Of a DNA stretch of 64,000 nucleotides, positions 41,872-51,448 are shown one piece after another. Both the position numbers and the translations under genes were made by a program. Each line of letters opens with the position of its first letter. The stretch's first letter is position 1. Source of the DNA: Globisporangium splendens (lineage: Eukaryota > Oomycota > Peronosporomycetes > Pythiales > Pythiaceae); the NCBI GenBank assembly GCA_006386115.1, contig VFIW01000035.1:248001-312000 (forward strand). Direction: 5' to 3'. Under the pieces are notes generated by a model that made no database searches, was not told the origin of the DNA, and was given only the letters and a program-made list of their open reading frames with translations.

Positions 41872-44800
41872 CTAAAATAGCGACGGCTTGCCATGCGAGT
41901 CGTCCGACGACGAAGTCGACGAACGGCCGTGGCTCGAGTTGTCAGCCGCAGAGCGAAGGTACTCCATGTCGACGTCAAACTTCCCCTCCAAGCGCTCCAC
42001 GTGGTGACGCAAGTTGCGGATCTCGAGCATCATCTCCGCGTAACCATCCTGGACCTGACGCAGGTACATCGCCTTACGATCGCGACGACGGTAACAGTAC
42101 TTCATCGTTTCACCGAACACGACCATGAAAAACGAAAACACCATTGCGAAGAGCCACTCGTACCACTCGATAGTTGCAAACCCAAACAGATCGTCCATGA
42201 TCACTGGGATCTTGGTCACCGACACCGTCAGCGCGATCGAGCCAAGCGCCGCGTACTGCATCCACTTGTTCGTGAACATGTCGTGGAACACAGACTTCGT
42301 GAAGCTACGAGCAGTGTACGCACGCAGCATCTCCATCGTCGTGATGTACACAAACGCCATCGTCTGGGCACGCGAGATACCTTCCGAAACGCACTCGAAA
42401 TCGCCGCCAAAGCAAAGTAGATTCTCATCTTCATAGTACATTTGATCGCGGATTGTCTCGTTAAAGCGGTGCGTCACGCCATCAGGAAGCATCGCGCCAC
42501 AGTTCGTGATCTCCAAGAAGCCGTTTCCCATTCCCTGCCACCGCTGACACACCACGTCCGAAAATCTTGGAATGCCATCCACCTTGGCAACATGCCCGTA
42601 AATGTCATCCGTGAACACCTTGTTGAAGTTCCACGTCAGACCGAAGACAAACACGATCAGCGCGCCAAACGCAATCAAGAAGGCGTTGAAAAGCACCAGC
42701 ACCCACAAACGACCGTAGATGATCTGCTGCTTGCGCGGACGAGGACGTTCTTGCATCACAGTGCCATCGCCCTTTTCAAGACTCAACGCAACAGCAGCCA
42801 TACCATCAGCAAACAGGTTGAGCACCAAGATCTGCAGCGGCTCAAGAGGAACAGGAGTCCCGATAGCAATGGCCGTGAAGATGACTGTGATTTCACCAAA
42901 GTTCGTCGACAGCAAGAAACACACAAAGCGCTGAATGTTGGCGTAAATTTCACGACCCTTCTCCACTGCTTCGACGATGCTGCAGAAATTGTCGTCCGTC
43001 AACACCATGTCCGACGCACCCTTGGCCACAGCAGTACCCGCAAGACCCATCGCGACACCAATGTCCGCTTCCTTCAACGCCGGAGCATCATTCACACCAT
43101 CACCAGTCATAGCAGACACGTGGCCTTGACGTTGCAGCGACTTGACAATCTCAATCTTGTCCTCAGGCTTCGCACGCGCAAACACGGAACAACGGCTCGT
43201 GATTTCATCCAGATCCGGCTCGGACAAGTAGATGCCCTGACGAGGACGAAGCACATTGCAATCCACGGCTTCTTGGTCAGCATCTGCACCAACGGTGATA
43301 AGGTCAATGTTCTTTGCGATCGCGACAGCCGTCTTCAAGTAATCACCAGTGATCATGACCGTGCGAATGGACGCAGCACGAGCCTTGTGAATAGCATCCT
43401 TAACGCCCTGGCGCGGCGGATCGATCGAAGCCACCAAGCCCACAAAGATCAGAGGCTGGCACAACGCTTCAAACTTTACCTCGATGTCCTCTTCCAGATC
43501 TGAGTATGGCAACTTCGCCATAGGGCGGATCGCGACCGCAAGAACACGCAATGCCTGGGAAGACAGCGCGTCCACCGCCTCGAGCACATTGTGACGGTCG
43601 TTAGGATGCATCATCACGATGGTGCCATCGGCACGAATGAACTGGGTGCAATTCTTCACGATGTAGTTTGGCGCACCCTTGATGTTCGCAACGTACTGAG
43701 TATCGAGCGGAAGCACGAGGGTCTCCAAGTTGGACCCATAAGGGAGCTCGTTCACCGTGATCATCATCTTCCGCGACGATGAGAAAGGAATCTCAGCGAT
43801 GCGAGGAAACGCTTCCATGGCTTCCTCGCGCCAGATGCCAGCCTTCGCGGCCGCGACAACTAGTGGCGCTTCGGACGAATTGCCCATGGGTGTCCACACA
43901 ACTTGGCCGTCTTCGCCTTCTTCACGCTGCAAGCTCGTGTTGCTGCACAGCACAGCGGACAGAAGAGTCGAACGAACCTGGACGTTCGACTTCGTCTGGC
44001 TGATACCATTGCGGAGAATGTCGCCCGAAGGATTGAAGCCGCCACCCGTGATCTCGTACTGGACAGAGTCGCCCCACATCTTCACCGCAGTCATCTTGCC
44101 CTCGGTCAGTGTGCCAGTCTTGTCGGTACAAATCACAGAGCTCGCACCCAACGACTCCACGGCCGCAAGCTTGCGAACGAGCACGTTCTTCTTCGCCATG
44201 TCGCCTGTGCCCGTCGACAAACAAATGGTGACGACCATCGGCAACCCTTCCGGCACAGCACTCACGGCCAACGACACCGCGACCATCACCATGTTCAGCC
44301 ACAGAGGACGGTCCGGGTTCTTCGAGTCACGGTTCTCACGGACCATACCGACAACGAACACCACGACACACACACCGATCACGGCCGTGCCCATGAACAC
44401 ACCAAGACGATGGAGCGCTTCTTGAAGAGGCGTCATCTTTGGATAGTACTTTTCAATAAACTTTCGAATAAAGTTCTTTGGCTTGTCCTCGGGTCCGTTA
44501 CCCTTCAACAAGGCTGCGATAGAGCCCACACGCGTGCCCATTCCCGTCGCAATGACGATACCGGTCGCATTGCCTGTCGCCACCGAAGTGGACGCAAACA
44601 CCATGTTGTCCGCCGTCAGCTTCTGGCTCTTGGACATGTCCGCATTGTATCGCTTGAGCACGTCTTCCGACTCGCCCGTCAGGATCATCTCGTTCACTTT
44701 GAAGTCCGAACTGAACACCAGACGGATATCGGCAGGAACGATGTCGCCCGTGGTCAAGACAACAATGTCGCCAACGACCAAGTCGGCACTCGGAATGACC

Positions 44801-45657
44801 AGCTGACGACCATCTCGGATCACCACACACTGGGGAGAAGTCATCTTCTGGAGAGCGTCAAGTGCGTTACTGGCACTCATTTCCTGGACCGTCGCGATAA
44901 CAGCATTTAGCGTCACAATCGCGATGATCGCAAGCCCTTCCACGAACTCTTGAAGCGCGATCGACGCCAACGCTGCCGCCATCAACAGACCAATGATCAA
45001 GTTCATGAACTGCAGCAAAAAGATGATGTACACTGGTGTCTTCTTCTCCGGTTCGAGCGAGTTCGGACCATGGAGCGCGAGGCGCTTCTGCGCTTCGTCG
45101 CTTGACAGACCTTCGCTCGCATCGTTCACACCAAAGTGGCGCAAGATCGACGCAACCGATCGCTCATGCCATTCCCATTGGTCGGTCGTCGTCTCGATCT
45201 CCATAAACGATTCTCGCGCTTTCAGTGGATCGGCGACGATCACGCGCTCCGCATCGCTGAGGAACCGCGTGCGGTGAGCTTCTTTCTCCAGTTCTTCTCT
45301 CTCGGCATCGTTGAGCATGCTGACGTCATGGTCTTCGGAGAGAAGACGCGACGCGAGAACATTGTCACCTGGGTACTTGACAAAAGAGGTTCGAGGTTCA
45401 TTGCTGTGTCGGTCCACGTCGCCACCAGCATTTCCTCCGGAGAAGAATTGCAACGACGACGCAGCACCGACCGACCCGTCCTTAGGAGTACGCACTGGTT
45501 GGTAGGAAAAAGAAGACAAGTCCTGGTCGGCTCCGCGCGATATAGCCGACTCGCTCAGTTCGTCGTCGTCCACACATACTTGCAGGTGATCGTGTCGTTG
45601 CGGATTCTCTGCATTCAAGTGAGAGCTTGAGGCCGAATAGGGAGTGGTTTTTTTCAT
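41872..45657 (-). CDS. Type II P-type cation-transporting ATPase
   Basis: A single-exon, 1261-residue pump that moves cations across a membrane at the cost of ATP. The start is ATG MKKTTPYSASSSHLNAEN, followed by a cytosolic extension of about 140 residues. Conserved parts are the actuator motif TGES, M4 PEGLP, the phosphorylation site DKTGT at Asp-512, KGAP (nucleotide-binding domain), TGD near the hinge and GDGVNDAP near 852. The C-terminal membrane helices include NFGEI and NLFADGMAAVALSLEKGD. PEGLP argues for a P2A-like Ca2+ or related pump rather than a fungal ENA-type Na+ pump, but the M6 sequence is unlike SERCA, so I leave the ion open. The C terminus (EMMLEIRNLRHHVERLEGK) is a predicted coiled coil with a Ser-rich tail. 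Confidence 0.93.
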   Translation of the reverse strand: MKKTTPYSASSSHLNAENPQRHDHLQVCVDDDELSESAISRGADQDLSSFSYQPVRTPKDGSVGAASSLQFFSGGNAGGDVDRHSNEPRTSFVKYPGDNVLASRLLSEDHDVSMLNDAEREELEKEAHRTRFLSDAERVIVADPLKARESFMEIETTTDQWEWHERSVASILRHFGVNDASEGLSSDEAQKRLALHGPNSLEPEKKTPVYIIFLLQFMNLIIGLLMAAALASIALQEFVEGLAIIAIVTLNAVIATVQEMSASNALDALQKMTSPQCVVIRDGRQLVIPSADLVVGDIVVLTTGDIVPADIRLVFSSDFKVNEMILTGESEDVLKRYNADMSKSQKLTADNMVFASTSVATGNATGIVIATGMGTRVGSIAALLKGNGPEDKPKNFIRKFIEKYYPKMTPLQEALHRLGVFMGTAVIGVCVVVFVVGMVRENRDSKNPDRPLWLNMVMVAVSLAVSAVPEGLPMVVTICLSTGTGDMAKKNVLVRKLAAVESLGASSVICTDKTGTLTEGKMTAVKMWGDSVQYEITGGGFNPSGDILRNGISQTKSNVQVRSTLLSAVLCSNTSLQREEGEDGQVVWTPMGNSSEAPLVVAAAKAGIWREEAMEAFPRIAEIPFSSSRKMMITVNELPYGSNLETLVLPLDTQYVANIKGAPNYIVKNCTQFIRADGTIVMMHPNDRHNVLEAVDALSSQALRVLAVAIRPMAKLPYSDLEEDIEVKFEALCQPLIFVGLVASIDPPRQGVKDAIHKARAASIRTVMITGDYLKTAVAIAKNIDLITVGADADQEAVDCNVLRPRQGIYLSEPDLDEITSRCSVFARAKPEDKIEIVKSLQRQGHVSAMTGDGVNDAPALKEADIGVAMGLAGTAVAKGASDMVLTDDNFCSIVEAVEKGREIYANIQRFVCFLLSTNFGEITVIFTAIAIGTPVPLEPLQILVLNLFADGMAAVALSLEKGDGTVMQERPRPRKQQIIYGRLWVLVLFNAFLIAFGALIVFVFGLTWNFNKVFTDDIYGHVAKVDGIPRFSDVVCQRWQGMGNGFLEITNCGAMLPDGVTHRFNETIRDQMYYEDENLLCFGGDFECVSEGISRAQTMAFVYITTMEMLRAYTARSFTKSVFHDMFTNKWMQYAALGSIALTVSVTKIPVIMDDLFGFATIEWYEWLFAMVFSFFMVVFGETMKYCYRRRDRKAMYLRQVQDGYAEMMLEIRNLRHHVERLEGKFDVDMEYLRSAADNSSHGRSSTSSSDDSHGKPSLF

Positions 45658-47641
45658 TCAAGGAAGAACGGGGACTGCTCTTCTATCGCTCGAGGGGCGG
45701 ACGGGCTTTCTCCACAGGAAAAACAAGGGGGGGCAACAAGCGGGAAAAGAAAGTTGTTCACTAGAGAGCGCAAATTTCTTAATGAACGCGACAGTAAGAG
45801 AGAACTGCAAGACGCTAAAGCCAAAAGCTCTCCAAGAGAAAGAAAGAAAGGGAAGGAAAGGAAAACGGGTCCGAAGCAAATTATCTTTCCAAGATAAACA
45901 TAAATTCCCAACGAGATAAATTACGTTGAACCCTAGTCGCGAATGGCGTGACTTCGTTTTAATCGACTATGTGGGTTGCAGAAACGGAGCCATTTGCCGA
46001 TTGGTCGAACGCGACGTGCGTGCAGTGAAATCGACTTTATCAGCCAGAGTGAAGCCAAAACGATTGACGTGCACCTACCAAAATGTTCCACCTCCATGAT
46101 GGCAACAGTCAAGTGAAGACACACACACACATGCGGCTCGCAGCGATGCGTTCCTGCGTGGCTACAGATGCTGTCGCGAAATGGGCTATTGTGTCCGCAC
46201 ATCGAAATTCTTCATCGGTGTATGACCACCCACCGAAGCAAAAATGACTGGTCCAACGCTCTCCTCCTGGGAAATGTGGGCAGAAACGTACTGGACGCCA
46301 CAAAGCACATCCCTTGAACAAAAAGAAAGGCTTTTCAGAGAAAAATGAAAATCTGCTGCACGCACAAACACACATCCGATGCACAGCGTAAACGCTGTGA
46401 ATACATGGTGTCTGCAGCTTGCAGTTAGCCTTGTGGCCACGTGTTTGGTGGATGCGTGCGTGCGCGTTCTGCTCCAATGTCAACGTTGTCGTGTGTAGGG
46501 AACGTCGAATGATGCTGTGCGTGTGTGCTGCTTGCGTGCGTGCATATGCAGGTGCGTGATGCGCACTCGTTTGTTGCGTCGTGGCCACACGCACTCACGC
46601 AGCGATTGCATCTCCGCTCAAACCTGATTCCTGTGATTCCCCCAAGCGGCAACTCTCATTGGTCGACTCGAAAGCGTCACTGTTGACTAATGGAGACAAG
46701 GGCTCGGGGACCACTTCTGGAGATTCATATCGCAGCTGATTCGAATCTCCGACTCTCTTTCAAGATCGCACAGCACACACCAAAATGCATTGCATTAAAA
46801 TCAGTACATTCGCAACTTGAAGACGCGAACAAGCACCCGAAATGCCTGCAATTCGTACCTTCCTGCTGGAGTTTTCATTCCCACCGTTCGTTTCTTCCTC
46901 ACGACTTTTATATCATAATTTAGCCAACTCGTTTGGAATTCAAGTGAGGCATGCAAAATGTATCCACTTGCGCTTTTTAATCGTCTACAGGGTTGTGCCC
47001 AAGTATTTTTCACGTACCGCTATGAACTGGGCTCGGTTTATCCGCGTTTCGCATTGAGATAAAGAGATCGATGTGCACGGAAGATGGTTCGGTTCTTGGT
47101 TGTTTACACTCATCAGGTCGTCACCACGATCGTCCCCCCTGTTTCTTCTACGGAGATGAGCGGCACTTGCAGTGATGGTAAACTTTCCCGTAATGTTTCA
47201 ACTTTACATTCGTTTTCTTGCATCGTAAGTTACCGTCATCGTATTTTTCATTGACCGTTTTGTGAAGGTAGTTTACAAACCTTTCGAATTGCAGAAAGGA
47301 CCAGCACGAACCGCTGACCTTCGCATTGCTGAACCCAAGTTGCATCAAACCAAATCCTCTCGAAAAGCATATCCGTGTACAGAATTCGGAAGCTTCCAAG
47401 ATGGAAAGGAGTCGGCCATCTGCTGCGATATGATCGATATAAACGATGCGCATGTGGTTCGTCGACGCAATTGATGTAACGCGATCCGCACGTGAACGCG
47501 CGAGTCGACGAATTGCAGAACCATCTGCGCGAGCAGCAAGTTGCTGGTAGCAAGTTGCTGGCAGCTGTCAGATCTGTCACTCTGCTGACATCTCGCAAGC
47601 AAACATGGCAAGTTGCGCCAAGTTCTGGCAAGCCTGGTTGC
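45658..47641. other. Intergenic region, no gene supported
   Basis: About 2 kb upstream of the ATPase. The first 250 bp (45660-45900) are purine-rich on the plus strand, probably the ATPase 5' region. Short open frames on both strands (up to 161 codons, 46109-46594 minus) show His/Cys-rich low-complexity composition and no motif. An ACACACAC tract lies near 46120. Confidence 0.45.
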
Positions 47642-48121
47642 TCAAACATGAGCCTGAATGGATTCATTTGCGCGGCCTGGCGTTGCAATGAGCTGCGTGT
47701 CGATATGCAGCACGTGTATGTGCCAATGCTGCCATATTTTGTAAGGATACCTAGTGGCAGACACCGAGCACAGCTGACTGTTTTTAAAACTCATGATGAC
47801 AACGTCCTTGTTTGCTGCTGTGTTGTGTCTGGAAAACGGAAGAGGTTTGCGAGCGTTGATAGTAAATTGTGAGGGATCAGTCGTGGGGAGACTGTCGTCA
47901 TCCTCCTTTGCAAAACGCGTGGTGCAATCTATAATCAATCGATGTGACACATTCTTTTTTTCACCGGTACTCAGATTTCCGAACTGCAGAGCCTCCGCAA
48001 CTCCCACAGATTTGCCGTCTTGTCTGTGCAAGTTCCTCACTCCGCCAGATCTTACTAGCCCCAGTATGTTCGTTGCTCGTGACGTCATCTCGATGTCGTC
48101 TTCATTCCTCGCATTAGACAT
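47642..48121 (-). CDS. Doubtful 159-codon reading frame
   Basis: The frame has an ATG at 48121, MSNARNEDDIEMTSRATN, and remains open to 47642. The first 80 residues have ordinary composition, while the end is His/Ile-rich. No domain is recognised and no splice site is convincing. It may be a partial exon or chance. Confidence 0.2.
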   Translation of the reverse strand: MSNARNEDDIEMTSRATNILGLVRSGGVRNLHRQDGKSVGVAEALQFGNLSTGEKKNVSHRLIIDCTTRFAKEDDDSLPTTDPSQFTINARKPLPFSRHNTAANKDVVIMSFKNSQLCSVSATRYPYKIWQHWHIHVLHIDTQLIATPGRANESIQAHV

Positions 48122-48466
48122 CTTGAGCGAGGGTTGGCGTCCAGAGAGGTGGCTCGCCACTGTCGGATCCGTGACTGTGATGTGAGAGTTTGTTGTCAAA
48201 GTAGTCGAGAAGTATCTTGAAGTGAACTATTGTGGCTGTCACCACTCTTCTATTTCTTATCTACCATCTCAAAGCGCGTTTAACAAGAGAAGACATGCCA
48301 TCAGAGATATAAAAGTCGTCTTCTCTTTTTGCCTGTCAAAAGCCAACGTAGATCTCTCTTTTTGTATTTCTTTTTGTGTGTGTGTGTGTTTCTCTCATGC
48401 ATCGTTGGGTTTTGACTCGGTGGTTCTTAATGTATCGCTCACGGATTTCCAAGGTTTCTCTCAAAG

Positions 48467-50801
48467 CTAACTTTGTGCAAAGTTGAACTGCACGTCACCC
48501 TGCACGGGCTGGAAGTTGAGGGCCGACGTGGACGCCGCGACCGAGCCGTCCGCGTTGCGGGTCTCGGTTGTCACGACACCCGGAGCCAGGTTCACGTCCA
48601 TGTCTTCGTCATTGTTGTCGCCAAACCATTTATCTATGAACTGCGAGGCCATCTCGCTCACGTCGCTATTCTGATCGTAGCACAGCTCTTCTATCTTGCC
48701 GAGGCATCCGCTTTCCTCCACGGCGATCCGGCCTTCCTGAGAGTTCTTGGACAGCAGACTGTCGATGGCTTCGAGGATCACGAGCTCGACCATCGGGTCT
48801 TCCCACTCCTCCAGCAGCGGACTGAACGACGTGAGCACGTCCATGCGGATCAGCTGCGTGATAAACTCGGCATTCGCCTGCACGATCATATTGCAGATCG
48901 CCCACGTCGCTTCTCGTTTCACGCCGTACTCTGCCCACGCCATTTGCTCCACGAGACCTGCGACGACTGCAGGCGACTGGATCATCGCCAGCACCTGCTC
49001 GGCGTGGCCACCAGCAATGTTCGACAGCATCCAGCACGCTTCTTCTCGCACGGCGCGGCTTGTGTTCAGCAGCACACTGGGCATGACTTCCAGGAGCTTC
49101 GCATCGATCACGGCTTGCGAGAACAAGATGTCGGCCGACACGATGTTACCCAAGAGACGAAGCACGGGAGCCAGGATAATGCTGCTCTGGGAAATGTACA
49201 GCAGCTCCACAAGTCGTGGACACAGCCCCGTCGCCACAATCGCGGCGATCACGCTGCTGTCCTGAAGACTGAGCTCAACCAGCGCCCAGCAGCTATCGCA
49301 GAGCGTGAGCAGTTTCTCATCGAGCAGATCTGGTTCTTCTTCCTCGAGTTCGTCGTCTTCGCCGATAGCGTCGTCCATGACTTGCATCGGTCGCAAGTCG
49401 GATTTCTTGACCTGGAAGACCATGTTCTCGCCGGTCTCAAAGTTCACGTCCACGTCCATGACTTCCATCGTCGTCTCGTCGACCTCACGGATGAAGCGCA
49501 CGACCGCGATATCATTTGGCGCAGGCTTCCCCGTACTGATCTGTAGGCAGCAGCACAAGGAAATAGAGATGACGACGATAAGGTTGACATAATCATGTGC
49601 TCAGAGTCAAGCAAAGTCCATCGGCGCGCTCAAGCATACCTCAAAGATTCGCCATGGCGCAATGGGCACCGCCTGCTTAAAGTGGATCGCGTCACCGCCG
49701 CCGTTGGCGTCCGTGAAATTGCGCACTTTCTCGTTCGAGAGCTGCAGGATGATGCTCGCGAGCACGTCGAGGATCTCGCGCTTCGTGTCTGGTCCAAACA
49801 CGCCGCACTGCTCCATGACTTCAGGGAACTCGACGAGACTGCGCAGCAGCCACACAGCAGCGCGTCGCAATGCAGGTGTCGACATGCGGATATGCGGCAG
49901 TACGACACTCGGTGGACACAGCTTCACGATCTCTTCGCAGCACGCCGGGGATTCCGACGCGATGTTGCCGAGACACCACGCGGCCTGGATCTGAAGCTCC
50001 GAGATGCCGCTCTGGAAGAGCTGCACGAGCTTCGGGACGGCGCCAGCCTGCACGACGATGCTCGCCTTGTCCATGGACGAGATGAAGCGCAGCGCGAACG
50101 CGGCGTCCGAGTGGAACTGCACGGCGTTCGCGTCTACGATCTCTTCGTTCAAGATCTGCACGAACGACGGCAGTGCTGCAAGGATCGTGTGCCACACGCC
50201 CTGGTGCTGCGAGTCGCTCTCGTCAAAGAGCGGCGGCACGCCGCTCGACAGCAAATACACAAACGCGCGCATCGACTTCTGTCGCGTCAGCGCATCGCGG
50301 TGCTGAATGCCTACACATTAACAGAAGAAGAAGAAAGAAAGAAAGCGCGGCATAATGGACGTTTGTGTGAGAACAACGATGGTTCTCATGCGCCATATTA
50401 CACTGCCAGCTACACAGTTAGAGCGCATACAGCGCTCTCTCTATGCATACGACAGCGCTCCCCTCTCGAAACTACCACATACAGCCACGCGCATACATGT
50501 ATAAAACACGTATATACCCATTAGCGCAGTACATACCGAGCAGGAGCGCATGCGAGCGCTGTGCGAGGTTCTGGAGCAGTTCCTTGCGCGACGCGGTGTC
50601 GCGCGCGGCGCTCTCGGCGGCCTTCCCCCCCGGGTGGTTGGATTTCAGATTGCGGCGCGTGGCGTACGCGTCCTCCTTCTTGGCCTTGCGGATAGAGAGC
50701 ATCGTCTCCTGGCGGTTGCGGCGACCCGTCATCATGCCCAGGTGGCCGCTGCCCTTGACGGACTTGCGCGCCACGCCGGCGGACGACGAAGGCGACGACA
50801 T
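48467..50801 (-). CDS. Importin alpha (karyopherin alpha), three exons, with an acidic insertion
   Basis: Exons 50801-50537, 50310-49640 and 49540-48467 give 669 residues. Introns are 226 bp (GTATGT...GTGTAG) and 99 bp (GTATGC...CTACAG). It is the nuclear import adaptor that binds classical nuclear localisation signals and importin beta. The N-terminal basic block RRNRQETMLSIRKAKKEDAY is an importin-beta-binding-like helix (residues ~27-51). Armadillo repeats include QIQAAWCLGNIASESPACCE, LRRAAVWLLRSLVEFPEV, REEACWMLSNIAGGHAEQV and REATWAICNMIVQANAEFI. The protein is over 100 residues longer than the usual ~530. Part of the excess is an insertion near residues 280-385, ending in the acidic GEDDELEEEEPDLLDEK, between the central armadillo repeats. 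The second intron falls within this insertion. Confidence 0.92.
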
Positions 50802-51448
50802 GGGTGCGGATTGTTAGCTGAGTATATGGTACGTACGGACGCGTGTACGGCGATGAACGTGCGCGCGGCAGACGGTCAGTGGACGCAGGAGAAGGCGGCG
50901 AATATGCGCCGATGGCCGATGTGCGAATGCCCCGGTTTCAAATGTAATACCGCACACGCCGCCGCGCGTTGTGTTTTTGCGCCGTCCAAACTCTCTGCTT
51001 GCGGGAAGTGATTTGCCTCATCTTTTCATGCGATGTATAAAATCACGCAGGTTATGAATTTTGTTTTATGCAGTAAAGCAGTAAACAGCGAGATTGACAT
51101 TTGGGGTTATATCGACTGTGTAAAGTTGGTTTGCTGGAGGTTCTGAATGGCTAATATTGGTTTCTCGGGGGAGAAGAGGGGTTCGTATTTGGAGCGCATC
51201 TTCGAAATAAAAAACAGGGTATGAGAACCTGTGGAACAGCATACCGCGCGTTCCAAGGCTGTTTGATAGGTTCAATTTCCAGCATCAGCAATCAAGTGCA
51301 AAAAGTTGCGTTATGGTCAAGAACAATGGCCAAAATGGAAAACATCACATTTCTTTCTTGAGATTTGTTGTTGTGCATGGATACTGAAGCTGCTAACGAC
51401 GCGCAGCTGGCTCAGTTGGATACAGATTGCTGTGTTGATGTGGTCTTC
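50802..51448. other. Intergenic region
   Basis: About 650 bp: the importin alpha promoter on the left and the 3' end of the invertase gene on the right. No additional coding region is seen. Confidence 0.5.

Noticed and set aside
42442..43503. 353-codon plus-strand frame opposite the P-type ATPase
   Set aside because: His/Arg/Thr-rich shadow of the ATPase; no motif and no plausible start.
48473..49546. 357-codon plus-strand frame opposite importin alpha
   Set aside because: Shadow frame over armadillo-repeat exons; composition is that of a reverse complement.
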